Part shown: piece by piece, positions 1 through 14,639 of the stretch
How positions within the stretch are numbered: the stretch's first letter is position 1
Layout of the letters: each line of letters begins with the position of its first letter
NCBI GenBank assembly: GCA_964007475.1
Contig: OZ023275.1
Span: 9,961,829 to 10,025,828 of the forward strand
Reading direction: 5' to 3'
Length of the DNA: 64,000 nucleotides
Source: Hybos culiciformis
Lineage: Eukaryota > Arthropoda > Insecta > Diptera > Hybotidae
Notes under the pieces: generated by a model
Seen by the model: the letters and a program-made list of their open reading frames with translations, nothing else
What the model was told of the DNA's origin: nothing
The model's database searches: none
Position numbers and translations under genes: made by a program

Positions 1-174
1 AGAAAATAAACCTAAAAAAAAAAAAAAAAAAAAAAAATAAAATAAAAATAATTTATACATCTTTTTTTCAAAAAAATTTTATAAATAAAAGAGCCCCATA
101 TATACGAAAAGAAAAATGAAAAAAAAAAGAAAAAAAAAGAAAAACATAATAATTTCACAGAATGTAAATATTCT

Positions 175-199
175 ATCGTCGACGTCGTCGTCGTCGGTC
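175..199. repeat. Short CGT/CGA-rich simple repeat
   Basis: A compact run built from TCG and CGT triplets, notable because CG dinucleotides are otherwise rare in this window. It lies in a slightly GC-richer island (about 175-250) of unknown function. Confidence 0.6.
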
Positions 200-3100
200 G
201 ATATTATAGTGTAGGCATAAGTTTTGGTCCCCCTTTTATATGCATCGCAGGTTATGTTCTTGTTTTTTTTTCTATATTTTTCATTTTATTTCTAAGTTTT
301 ATATATTTTTTTTTATATTTTTTTAAAAATTAAACAACATAATAATAATAATGCGCCTCCTATAATTAACGATGACAAATTCTAAACATTTCTAGTTATA
401 CACACAGAACGGGTTCAATGGCTGACCCAATTTAATGCCAAAACTGAAAATGTACGTAATAAAAAAAAAAAAAATTTATATATAAAGAAGAAAAAAACAC
501 ACATTTCTATAAATGAAATATATATTATACATTTTATATATACATTTTTTATTTGTTTTTTTTTTTTATATATATATACCTATCATTTTATACGTGCATT
601 AATATAAAATAAAATGGAAAAAAAAAAAGAACAAAACTGAGAACATGACAGAAGTAAAAGTGTGAAGGCGAAACTTTATAAATGTATAGCAATGAAGTAT
701 TCATTATTTATTTCTAATAAAAAATAAAATAAAAATAAAAAAACAAATGTGGTTGAGTTTTCTTTTTTACTCAGTAAAAGAAGAGGAGCGAATTTTTTTT
801 TTTAGAACTTTTAGTTTTTATTTAATTTTTTTTTAGTTTTTATATTTTATATTCAAAGTATATGTACACCTATGTGTTTGCGTTTTTAGTTTTTTTTTTT
901 GTACATAGACAAATGGAATATGAAAAAGTTTGTAGGTTTTTTTTTTTTTTTCAAATGGCAATGCCATGGTGTAATTTTGAAAACTTGGCTTATCAAAATA
1001 AAAAACAGAGAATAAAAAAACTTTGCATTGAAAAGCTTTTTTTTTCTATTTTTATTTTTTTTTTAATACTATTTCTGATGATAAGAAAAGTAAATTTGTT
1101 GAGAATATAAAAACGCACTAAAATCTTTTAATTAGTATGATTACACTAAAAAAAAAAAAATTGAAAGTAATAAATTAAAAAAAAAAATTAAAAGTAGGAC
1201 ATTGATTATTATTTTATTTAACACTGAAAAAATAAATAAATTATTTGATGTCTATTTTATAAAAAAAAAAATGCTTAGATCATAAAATTATATACTATGT
1301 TCATATAAAATTTTTTTTCAGTGAATTGGTACTAAAAATGGAAATTTATGTTTCTTATTTTGAAAGATAGTATAACAATGTAATAGAAGTATTATTGTTT
1401 TAACTTTTAAGGCGCTCAACGACTCAGCCTGGTGTTTAGATTTCACTTTCCATATAATTTGACATTTTTAGGATCGTTAACTCGAATCAGTTAAAGATGC
1501 TCAGTATATTTCCAATGTAATGATGTAATGCTCAGTATATGTTGTTATTATCTCATACAGTGTGAATTAAATTTTTTGCTTTTGTAAAATAATGATATTT
1601 AAATTTATTAAAGTAACGAGTAAGAAGAAAATTAAAAACAAAAATATAGTAAAAAGTTAGTAGTAAACGAACTAGCGTACAAAATACATCAATATTGTTA
1701 ATTGAACTAATTTTTTATTCAAAAGTTTACTCAAAGCGGAAATGATAAAATAGAAAACTGCGTTGATATGAACTGCATAAATATGAAAATATAAATTATT
1801 ATTATTTTTGTTTTCACCACAATTGTAATACTTTAGCTTGATATAACTGATCTTGAATTTAAAATGTTTTCCAAAAAAACATCATAGTGCCTTAGGAGCT
1901 ACGAGTGTTGGATACCGGTGAAATAACAATGTTCAGATCGCAGCATTCAAAGTGTATGATGACAACATCCGAAATAGTTTTGTTTTCAATAAATTTGCGG
2001 CAGGAGAAGCAACGATATATATTGATAAAAATAATAGAATTTTAAGGAAAATATTAAAATTTTATCACAGTTCTTAAGTTCTTATATAATATATCAACGT
2101 TTAATTGTAAGTAATTCACAGATCTCTAGCTTTTATATTAATTCAGAAATGTTAAAAAAATGTAATTTTTGAATTATAAAAACAAAAAATATTAAAATCG
2201 GTTTTTGCTCTTTCAGAGAACATTACGAAAGATTCAACTTTAATTTTCTCTTTGACGCGATAATCTTAGTCATGAAATAAGGCCGAAAGATTGAATCTCT
2301 TTTTAGTGAATTTGAGATTCTTTTGCAACCAACGTTCTTAAGTGTTGGAGTTACAAATATTATATCTATGTTTTAAGACATTTCGCAACATTTTGCATAT
2401 CATAATCATTATTTTTTTTACCTAGAATAGAACCGATATTGCGTCTGTCCTTTCGTCCTACCATGTTCTTCGCAGCATTTATCAAAAAAAAAAAAAACAT
2501 TGTGTATTTTCCATTTTTTTTTAATATCTAACTTTCTTTAGCATGTTCGATAAATGATCCAATGACAATTTCTAAATATTATGTAGATAAATAAGCATAT
2601 TAATTTTTTTTTATATGTAATTTATAAATTAAGTAATATCATAATTTTTTCTGTGTATGTAACTTGTCTGTTATTAAAAATATAAAAAAAATAAAAAACA
2701 AATCTTTATAGAGAAAATTTAATTAAAATTATTATTATCGAATGAACTATTTTCATTTCACTTCCTCGTATGATGTAACAAACATAGCATAAATAATTTT
2801 CAATCAATTTTCATTTCATTTTCCTACTTCTTCTGCATTTTCAAAATCATGCAATCAACTTTTACTTGTTAAAAAAAAAATTGCATTTTCTGATGTTGTA
2901 ATTTTCATATTAGATTTTATTTCAATCTATGCCGTAAATCTTGTTTTTCTTTAACCATTATTTGAAAAAAAAAAAAAAAACCAGAAAGCAAAAACAAAAA
3001 CAAAAACCATGTTTTAACCTCTTTACTTTCGCTAGTGGAACTCTTGTTTTTTTTTTTTTTATTTTTTGCATATATTTTTCTGCTTTTTAAAGACTTTGAT

Positions 3101-4576
3101 CGTTGCTCCTGTGGTTTTTACGTAATATCTTATGATCGCATCTATGCAATTTTCATCTTGTGTTGCATAAAAGAAAAATATTTTTCTGCTGCTTTAGATT
3201 TATGTGTATAAAATGTTATGTATAAATATGTATATCTAAAATATGTACATAATAATTTTTATGCTTCTAACACTTTTTTTTATTGGAGTCATGAAAAGCG
3301 GAAATTAAAACTTGAATTTTAAAGACAAATAAAATAAAAATGGCGCATTAAAATTGAATAATATAAATATTTTAATTTTGAATCTTGAAAAAAAAAAAAA
3401 AAGAATTATGCAATCCAGGAAAAGTCAAGATAAATTTTTTTTTCCATAGAGAGCTTTTAATGCGTTTCCATTCGAACACCAAAAACATTCATTTATTCTT
3501 GCTTCATATTTTTTGATAATGCAATTTGAAACAAGATCTTCCTAAAATTAACGTAAAATTTGTCAAAATTAACTATAATAGTAATGGAAAAAATCTAATT
3601 ATGGTAGATGTTGAATGAAAAATGTAAGCTGATTCCTAAAATAACGTAAGCTTCATTAATATTATTCGAATGGAAAATAGTAATACCTTTACAACAAAAA
3701 TTTTATTTTGTTTCTAAATTTACTAAATATGTATACTCTTAACAGTACCATCGATATAAAAATAGACGAAATAAAATTTTGCTTAATAAGTATGATATCG
3801 AAAGTGAAGATCGCTTCTGCAAACAATTTTCAAACGTTTTTTTTGTTTTATATATAATTTTTTTTTTCTTTCTTATTATGCATTATATTTTCTTTTTGTG
3901 AATCCAAATGTGCATTTAAAATATACATTTTTATTACCCTTTCGTGCTTCTATTACTCTTGCGCGACTTGAATTTTATTTTTATGTAATATTTATATATA
4001 CCTATGTATATAATTTTATACTCAAAGTTTATATAATTACTTTTAGTACGCCAAATTTATTGCATATTTGCCATTAGGTATATATAATAATTTATTAAAA
4101 GAGTTTTTATGTTACATGATCAATGCATTTGATTTTGAAAATAAAAGGAAAATGCATTCAAATAAAAAAAATGAATATTGCCAAGAGTACCATTGTATTT
4201 TGTAATAGAGCTTTTTTTTTATGGTATGGTTATAAAATCACAAGATCAAGTTAGGTATAAGAAAAATATGCGGAAGAAAATAATATAATTTTTCTTTTTA
4301 AATTTCTTTGATAAATTTGACAAGATAAATTTACCAGAAAATCTGATTGACATTATTTACGCCGCGCCGCTAATCCTAAGCGAATATAAATATAATATCT
4401 TCTTACTTCAATAATAATTGTATGTATAATTGAATTTTCAAATAAAAAAAATTATTTACATACTATGGCACAACTAATTTGTTTATTATAATGCAAATAT
4501 GAATATCATTTGCATTATGCGTCATAACTTTCTCCTATAATTTTTCAATTGTCTATAAATGCATACATTTATTGAA

Positions 4577-4616
4577 GATTTCAATTTAATAAACCTGATT
4601 TCAATTTAATAAACCA
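4577..4616. repeat. 20-bp direct tandem duplication
   Basis: Two adjacent copies of the unit GATTTCAATTTAATAAACCT, the second differing only in its last base. No associated gene. Confidence 0.85.
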
Positions 4617-7600
4617 AATTATTATTTTATTATTGCAGAATAAAAATCCGCTTCTATTAATTATTCAAAAAATATTAATATAAAACTCATTTGAACGGCA
4701 TCAAGTACACATTTCGAAAATTTACTTAACATATCGACTCTGTTTAGATAGTACCTACCTATATTAATTGGCGAAAAAAAAATTCCCTAAATGTTGTCAA
4801 GGTAAAGAGTACTACTTTAAAAATGTATTATATAATAGAACTTTATTGCTTCAAACCCAGAAATTAGCAAAAAATTTAAGACGAAATAATACTGTAACCT
4901 TTTTGCCTTTATTAAGATCTAAGATGACATTTAATTTTATTATTGATTTTTCATTAAAACTGGTTAATTTTTTTTTAATATAACTATTAATATAATTGAA
5001 ATATTTTTTATTATACTTTAAAAAATTGAGTAGATACAATTCTTTTATATAGATTATAGCTAATAGCTTGTATTCAAGAGCTCAACATAGTGATTAAAAT
5101 GGTGATCAAGTTTGCATCAAATGGTATATACTACATAATTTGATTATTTTCAACTTCTTGCTTTATTAACTTAGTAACCCAAAAAGAGTTTGAAGATCTA
5201 AAGATTGAATGTACATAGGTTGTCAGATTGAGGAAAACTTAATTTTAAACAACAGATAATTTTCAAACTTAGTTCTTAGTTTTCAATATATAAATTTTTT
5301 ATCAAGCATATTTAGAAATACTCTAAATAATTTTCCTAAGTTTTAAATAATTAAAAAACAAGCATTAACTTATTCTTTTTGTTTTTTTTTTTTATTACAT
5401 TAACATATTATTCCTTAAACGCATCGATTAAAAAGTTCAATGTAACGCTTACATAAGAAAAAACAAGTTAAGAAAAAAAAAATTACTTTATTTATTTTCG
5501 TATTTTTGAATTATATTTTAATATCACATTTTCTGGTATAAATTTTAAATTGCATTAAATAATCGATCCTATTAAATATGTTTAACCAATTGGTTTTATT
5601 TTTTTCTTAAGATTCAGTTCATGTTTGTATCAAACAACTAAAATATTCTACAAAAAAATTCGCAGGAAAAAAATTTTGTTTTTAATTATTGACCATTTTT
5701 AAAAGATTAATCTTGGGTTACGTTCATAGTTAATTGCGTAACACGGTTTTTAAATATGTGGAAGATAACTTTTGGTACAACTTATAAGAACAAAACAATA
5801 ATATTTTGTAATTATTTTGATTTTTTTTCTTGCTTTAAAAAAACAAAAATTTTTCAATGTCATTATTTTGATAAAATACAATATTGTCATATTGTATATT
5901 ATATTGTATATTAAAATTTACCACATAGAATTTTGCAATACAGAATAATTCGTTTATAAAATAATATTATAATATATAGAATTATTGTACGATCCATTTC
6001 GAACTCAATAAACAAAATTCATTTATTTTAATGATTCTCTGTTATTGTCAATTATTACACCAATAAATAAAGTGAACTATTCCATAAGTTCTATTAATGT
6101 TGATAGAACAAAAAATTACATCAATATAGATTGTTAGATAAATATTTGTACAAACATTTAAAAATTATAAATATTATATTTATATTGAATTCAAATTAAT
6201 GTTTTTTTTTTTTATATTATTAAATTACATTATATTGTTCAAATGCTTGTTTTTGTTTTCTTTGCTTTTTAAACCACAAATGTTCAATAAGAAATCTGTT
6301 AATGTTTCGCGGCTCCTTTTATTACACATTTTCATTGCATTTGTTTAAAAATTATGCTCATACGATTCATTCTCAATCAATTTCAAATTGCAATAAATAA
6401 AATAATGTCTGTGTATATATAATATAAAAAATATATTTGAATTAATATTATTATTATTTTTGTACAAATTATTTAATTTATAGGCCATGATTATAAGCTG
6501 AGATTATTAAAAAAAAAAAAAAAAGAATTATATACTCTGCATGTAATAATCGATATATTTTTAAATAATTTTTGATTTTGATTTACGAATGTCTAAGGAA
6601 TTTAAGACATTTTTGAAAGCATTTGTGACTGCAATAGAAACAAAATAAATTTGTACTTTCAATATTTAACTTATAGAAAGACAGTAGAGTCGTTAAAATT
6701 CAGATTCTTGACACCTTATATGAAAGAAGTGAATTCAAATAAATAAATAAATCGAAATTAATTAGATTTTTATACAGAACTAAATCTAACTAATTTCCTT
6801 GGAATTCCGATTAAATAAAATTAATTTGTATTTAGTTTAGCAAGTGGTCTTGATCAAGATTATGGTCAGAAGCAGATAATTTATTAAGAGAAATAAAACT
6901 ATTTTGAAAATGTGAGATAATAATTCAATTTGTCAAAAAATTTTGACATTAAATTAAGATGAACAAGAAACCCGACTTACAATTGGTATTTATTACCACG
7001 AACTAAATTAAAACCTATGCCAAAACTTAAAATAGAATTTTCTTATTCATTATTCGGTAATAAGACATTTTTGTGTCCAATAACTTTCGGTTTTTAAGTT
7101 TAAAAGTTTTCTGTCTTTTCAATTTAATGTTTAATGTAACATGTGCTTTTTATATCATCGCATAAATAATAATTGAAGAATATAAAACCCTAAATCAAAA
7201 ATTTACTTTTAGTGGCTTCAATTTCAATTCAATAAGCGAATATATAGAAAAAACTTAAAATAAATCTACAGAATAATAAATTACATTGAAATCATTACTC
7301 ATGTTAAATGGAATTTTTTTTTTTTTGATCACATAATCAAGAAAAAACATACATACTCGTAATTTTTCTTGACTCTTTTTTTTGTAAACATCTCACTTTT
7401 CCGTATAAGATGCATACATGAAAATCACAATTTAAATCACATAACTTTCACCATCACGAATGATTTTTAATGAATTCTTTATTTAAAATTTCCTTCTTGT
7501 TAAAATCTTCAAAATGCGATAAACTAAATTGTCTTCCTTGTATATAAATGTATATAAAAAAAGATGAAAAATAAATATAAGCTAACAAAATTTTACTTAC

Positions 7601-10600
7601 ATTTTCAATTTTTTAAATATTGAAAGAAAATTTTTTACATTAAATATTGACATAGCACATAAATCTAAGGTTTTTTCCTGCATTATATTTATTACAAAAA
7701 TATGGTTTTAGTACTTTTTTAATCGTTCATTACCGCAAAAGGAATATTGTATGCATTTTCAGGTTTATACTTCTTGAATTTTCATCAAATTTATATAATT
7801 TTAAGAGTAAATCTATGAAAATATTGTTGATTTGATTTTATGCTTTTACGTAATTCTAATATAGCCTTCAAAGCTGATAAACTTTTAAATAAATAATTGG
7901 GATTTTCAAATAGAGTTTAACATTCAAAAATTTGGGAAAAAGAAAAAATTGTAAACAAAATTGTTACAAAATATAGAAATTGATTTACACTTTTATGCTT
8001 TTTCCACTCACCTTCTTAGTACAAAACTTTCCGAATATATATAACTCGCTTTTCTTCTGAGTCTTCATTTTTGACTTTTGTTAGTTATTCTAAATATTTT
8101 TTCAATTACCCTCTAAGTACCTATAAATTCTATTTTAAGATTTTTCAAATTTTTAAAATTTACGTTTGTAATAGTTTTATTATTATTACTACTTTTGTTT
8201 ATTACATATAATAGTAATTCTACTTTTATTTTCATCTAAAATGCAAAAACCGCCAACCACAATAGATACCGTTGCATCATAACTGGTTATAAATAAACTA
8301 TATATAAAAAATTGCATATGGAAGAGCTTTAATATGTTTAGTTCACACAAAGAAAATTACAAAAAAAAAAAAATTACAAACTGAAAATCAAAAAGGTGGA
8401 AATTTATTATATCACATTTTCCTTATAATAAATGTTACCAATAATGTAATAGAAACCAGACAATAACCTCTAGGTCTGTTTGTTTTTTTTTTTTTTTTAA
8501 GATAATAAATCTCAAGATACCATTTTTGGATTCTTTTTGTTTTTTTTTTTTTTAATGAAAAGTATCTTTGATCTTTGTTTTTGAAAAAAAAAAAAAAATA
8601 TATAAATAATAAAATATTCAAAAAAATTATATGCATTAACAAAAAAAATAAAAAAGACAAATTCAATTTAATTTTTTATTCGTGAGTTGATAAATTGATT
8701 TTTTCACGCTAAGAGAATTTCTTTTAATAAAATAGTTAATGTTGTAAAAAATGAACAAATTCAATGAAAATTGTTTGCAACGAATTTACAATTAGGGTAA
8801 CACTTGAGCATTCGTAGTCGTAAAGGGAGATATTACTAATAATTTCGACTTTTCGAGAATGTAGAGTCATTAAAAAATATCTCATTGCATTCGAACTAAA
8901 AACTTTAAGTTTTAAGTTATCTCATATTCATATAAGTTAAGTAAAATACACAATTTAATAGTAATAGTAATATAAGTTGTATTTAGCTTCAAGTAAAAAA
9001 TGTACGAATTTTTTAAGCCAATAATGAAACTTTTGAAATAAAACAAAAAGGAAAGATTGCAATTTAAATTTTTCTATAATTTTTTCCGCAGAATTTAAAT
9101 AAATCAATACTATGTTGAAATTATTTTAGTTTAAGAATTAGAATGTAGCTATATATTTTTAAGGTTTTTTAGATGGGAAAATATAACTTAAATATAACTT
9201 TCAAATTTCCATTTTAAATAATTATCAAAGTACTATAGTTTAATTAACACTTAAATATAATAAATTATTAATTTTAAATTGATAGATTTCGAACACATAA
9301 AAGTAAGTAGATGTAAATAAGACGGTAATTTGAATAAATTTTAAATTTTAATAATTAAAAGATGGGAGAAATAAGGAAAAATAATTTCACTTATATTATT
9401 CATATAACACTTTTGTCAAAATTGCTTTAAATAATCAATTTTTAATGTATACTGGATGTAGATAAGCTAGTGCGAAATTGTTAATCGAAATTCTTATCTT
9501 ATAAATTTATTAATTCAAAAACTAGATATAAATGTAATAATATTTAAATTATATAAAAAAAAAATTATTGATACTTTTTCATTAAATAATTCTCTTACAA
9601 TTTAAAATACCGACCATAAGCAAATATTATTTAACGCAAATATCTATCTATACGCATAGTATGTATAATATAGTAATCAAAAAATACAAGTTTCTTAAAT
9701 CTATATATATAGAAAAAAATATATAAATGTATTTATTTAATGTATATATTATATCATGCTGTTATAATTTTTAATTATAAATATGTACATTGACAAATGC
9801 ACACAAAAAAAAAAATAGCAATAGATACCAATTATAAGTGCAGTGAAAATTACACAGTACCAGATATTTTTCATTAAATATTCAGAATATTACGTATACG
9901 AATTTTTATTGTGTATATAAATCTATGTTTTGTACAGTACACTTTCATAGTACTATGTACGTGTACATATTTCGCATGTATTTTAAAATATGTAGATAAG
10001 TCCATTTGTATATATGTACACATACCTTCTATTGCAAATTTAAATTATTTAGTATTTTATACATTTATGTACATATATATATTATATTTATTGGATGAAA
10101 AATCCTTGAAAAATTTCATTCAACCCAAAGAAAATTTTTTTTTTTTATTTTCTATATAACAGCATCAAAAATATTATTAATCCTGATGATTCTCTATTTC
10201 TACTCTATGTATTTTGCATGCATATGAAATATGTGTATATATAGAAATTCTAACAATAATATAAATTCTATATAGATTTTCATTTTTATTTTTTAAGTTA
10301 ATATTGCAGTACCTGACCTAGTTTTCAAGAACAATAAGTTAAAACCCTTGGAAACCCCTTCTGATGCAAAACAAATAAATATTATGTAGAGAAGAAAATA
10401 TTTTTTAGCATGCAATAACGTTTTGTTATTTTTGGTATATATATTTTTTGTTTTCTATACTTTTGCATCCCAGCTGTATATAACACACCCTCAAAATATT
10501 TAAAGGATGCCCTTGGACCTAGGAAATACTATTTCATTTCAATACATACATAAGTTAACTATGTACTGGTCGTGTATATAAAATCATGTAAAAGGTAAAT

Positions 10601-13600
10601 GACCGACAATGCCCTAGCTTGAAAATTGTTTTTATTTTTCGGATATATTTAATAGAAAGAAAAATCTTTAGATAATATTGAAAATTTGGTAAAACTACCA
10701 CTAATTTTAAATTAATTTTTATTTTTTTTTTACCGATGCAATAAATTTTATTTTTTATTTAAAAGCATTAAAAAAATAAAAATGAGAAGATTTCACCCAA
10801 AAATTTGTTGTTTGTGTTCTGGTAAAATGCAGTTTGCCAACTTATTTATTAGAATTTAATGTTGCATATACATAAAAAATATTAATGAAAAAGATAATGT
10901 CATAGTAACATTTTTTTTAATACAAATGTTAATTTTAATAATTTTCTTTTTTTTAACAAAATTCTTAATAATATTTCTTTTGCCAAATTCTGTTCGCAAA
11001 ATTATGAACCATTATATTTTGAATGCAATTATAGATAGAAATACGTTCGATTATCACTTTCTTAAATTAAAAAAAAAATATATAATTATAGCAATTTTCG
11101 CTTTTCAAAAAACCTAAAATTTTCCACAAAAATAATTTTAATGAATTTATTTTTTTTAAAATTTGATTTTATTTCGATGTGATTAAAAATGTCATATAGT
11201 CATAAGCTAATCTAACTAACAATTTGGTTTATTTTTTTTTGTTTAGAAGATCAATAAAAGTGACTTTAATAGGACTAAGTTTATGTTTCAGAAATTTATT
11301 CGTTTTTGTAAATTTGAAACTTTCATATTCAGTATTATTTGTAAATTTCAAGCCAATTATCGTTCTTGTTTTAATATATTTTAATATATTTTAAGAAAAT
11401 GTGAAAAATTAAAAAAAAAATGCTTAATAAATATATATAAGAACTTTATTTATACAACACAAACTTCACATAAATTCTAGAAATAACAATTTATTGAAAT
11501 ATAATTACTCATAATAAAATTTTAACAGAATTTAATTCATATATAAAATACATTATTTTTACGAATGTCAAAGTAATAATAAACTCATCTAATGTCATTG
11601 CCAAAAAGTATTAATTTTTAAATACATTATAGTTTTTCTTCGGTACATAAAGTATATGTATATGTTATTTTTATTTATCACCATATATTTATTTCTTTTT
11701 TGTCGGCTTTATCTTGTTCTATATTTGTTTATACTTACATCTGTATATAATTTTATATATATATATATATTGTACATATTGTATATGCACATATTGTATA
11801 TAGAACATTATATTTTTATATTTGTAACATTTTCCAAAACATTCAATTGACATTACATAATATCTTTTTTTTCCCAAAAACATTCTCCCAAAATTTGTGT
11901 CTTGTAAATGGTTCTGTGTCAATCTCACACCTTAATTAGTTCTCTTTAAATAAAATCCAAATTCTGGACCATAACAATTTACAATAATTTCAAAATTTTT
12001 GTTTAAAATAAAATTTTCAAATGAGGTCAAGCTATTTTAAAAAAGGAAGATTGTATATATACATATTTTTATATATATTTTAAATGATCGAATATTGAAA
12101 ATTATCTGAGTAAAATTTTTATAACAAAATGATTTCAGATCATAAAAAAAAAAAAATAGGTTCTAAATTGTGATGAAAAATTTTATCTGCCAATAATCAA
12201 TTTAATAATTTAAGTCCAAAAAAAAAATTATAATTTAAAATTTAAAACATTGACATTCGCATAATTTTCATTGATATCAGTTCATTTCAAAACACTTTTA
12301 GTGAGAAATAGTTGAAAATTTTATCTACACTATTATCATAAATTTAATTTCAAACTTCTACAAAGAAGTTGATTAAAACGTTTTAACTTTTATAAGTTAA
12401 ATATTGCCCAGATTTTATTATAAGTATTTTCATTCTCTGTCGTTTCGAGTGAAATTCGTCAATGAAATTATTTTGAGAAGTTTTAATAATTCTTATTAAA
12501 TACAACAAAATAACCTCTGCTCTGTTTTTAAAGAAAAAATTCACCTAAAAAATTAAAAAATATTTTAGAATGAAGAACAAATAAACAAATATATTCAAAT
12601 TGTGCAATAATGTTACATTTTTTTTTTTTCGAAAAATTATTTAAAAAAAAAAAAAAAATACTTTATTTTTATCTGACCTAAAAAAAAAAATTAAATAAAA
12701 ATCTTTCAAAAATTTATTAGTATTTTTTTAATTTTTTTTTTTTTTTTTTTTCATATTTTTCGACACATACAAAAGTCCCTGGATTTTAAGCAAGTTGAAG
12801 GTTTATTTTTGTTTATAAAAAAAAAAATTTTTTTTACATTTAAAAAAATATAATAAAATTGGGGGCGAGATAATGAATCTAGGGCAAGTAGATAAACAAA
12901 AATATTATTAGATTTAATTTTTTTTTTTTGGAAAGTTCAAATTTCGATAAGAATTATTTAAAAAAAAAAAATAAATAAAAAATTACAAAAATTTTTTTTA
13001 TTTATTGAAATATTTGTTTAGATTAAACCATATACATATTTTTTTTATAACCACAAATTAGAAATTTGTTCTAGTTTTTTGAATTTGTAATTTTGAGTCA
13101 GTATTGGGACACGAGTTAAAAAAAAAAAAAATAAAGCTCTAATAGCATGTGGAAAATTCTTGGTCGATTTTTTTTATTTTTATTTTATTTTATTTTTTTT
13201 TAAGCAAGGACAGACAATAAAGACGTCGCGAACTTGAATATAAATAATTTCTTAATTACTCATTTATGTTTTTTAATAGAAATTTGAGAAAAATCACGTA
13301 ACGCGGAAAATTTTCAAATTTAGAAAATTAAATTTATACGTATATTTTGTAATAAATTCAAGGAAATATATTTTTTATTATTTTGTAATTTTATTTCTGT
13401 AAATTGAAATATTTCCAGAGGACGATTATGATTTTTTTGATTTTGTAACTTCTTCCTTTACAATTTCTAAGAATATTATAAACTATTTTTATTTTATTTT
13501 ACAATACTTAATTAGAAATTTGATATTTATTTTATATATTTGTATATTCAACTTCTCATTTGATTGGTTTGGATTTGTAATTTATAATTCACACTGAAAA

Positions 13601-14604
13601 TTTCTTTTGAAAATTATTGAAAAGAGTTTTGAATACAACAATTCAAAATTTGAATCGAACATTTAATACTTGTGTTAAAAATTTATGCCTGACTTGCGTT
13701 CAAAAAAAATGTTCCAAGTTATAAATACTGAAATTAAGAATTAAATTAATATTCATATTTGTTGCAACACATTGTAAGCTTTTTTTTTTATTATTTATTT
13801 GTAATCATAAAAACATAAATTTTCTCATCTTTTAAGTATTTTTTTTTTTTTTTTTTTCAAATTAATCTTCTGTTCTTCATGTTTCTGTGAAACTCCCTTG
13901 TTAATGAAACCAAACTAAAATTCATAAATAATTTTTTGTTCTAAAAAAAATTAATAAAAAATTAAAGCTTTTTTTTTTTTTTTATTACTCGTTGTTATTT
14001 GAATTACACGGATTTTAAAACTAGCTAATGTAGGCTAGTCATAAAATATTATGCAGTTCTAGTGATAGTGTAACAAGCTAATTTGTATTTTTATGTGTAA
14101 ATTTTTGTTTATAGACTTATGACCTGAAAGAAATAGTTTTTCAGTTAAAAGATTTTATGTATATTTTAATAGTTTTCAATATTAAATACACTGACGATAA
14201 TTATTAATAAGTGAAAATCTCAGATTTAATGACTAATTTTAATGAGTTCCCGCAATGCAAATCAGAATTACAAATTTGAATTGAAAATTTATCTACAAAA
14301 AAATACATGAGAAATAATAACGCAATGTCTGTATATTTATATTATAAATTAAAAGAATTTTCACACATTTTACTTAAATGATAATTTATTTATTTTCATT
14401 TGGAAACTAAATTCTTATTTTAATTTAAGAATCTAGATTGAAAAATAATTCTGTTAAGGTTTAAAGTCATGGCTATTTTATAAGAATAAATTTATCGAAT
14501 ATCAATAGATTAATTTAATAAAAAAAAAAAATTGTTTTCAATGTTGAATTATATATTATAATTTTTATATCACTATCAGTAATAATAATATTATAAAAAA
14601 AAAA

Positions 14605-14605
14605 A

Positions 14606-14633
<28 letters not shown>
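14605..14633. repeat. (AAT)n microsatellite
   Basis: About nine to ten uninterrupted AAT units following a 13-bp A run. Confidence 0.9.
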
Positions 14634-14639
<6 letters not shown>
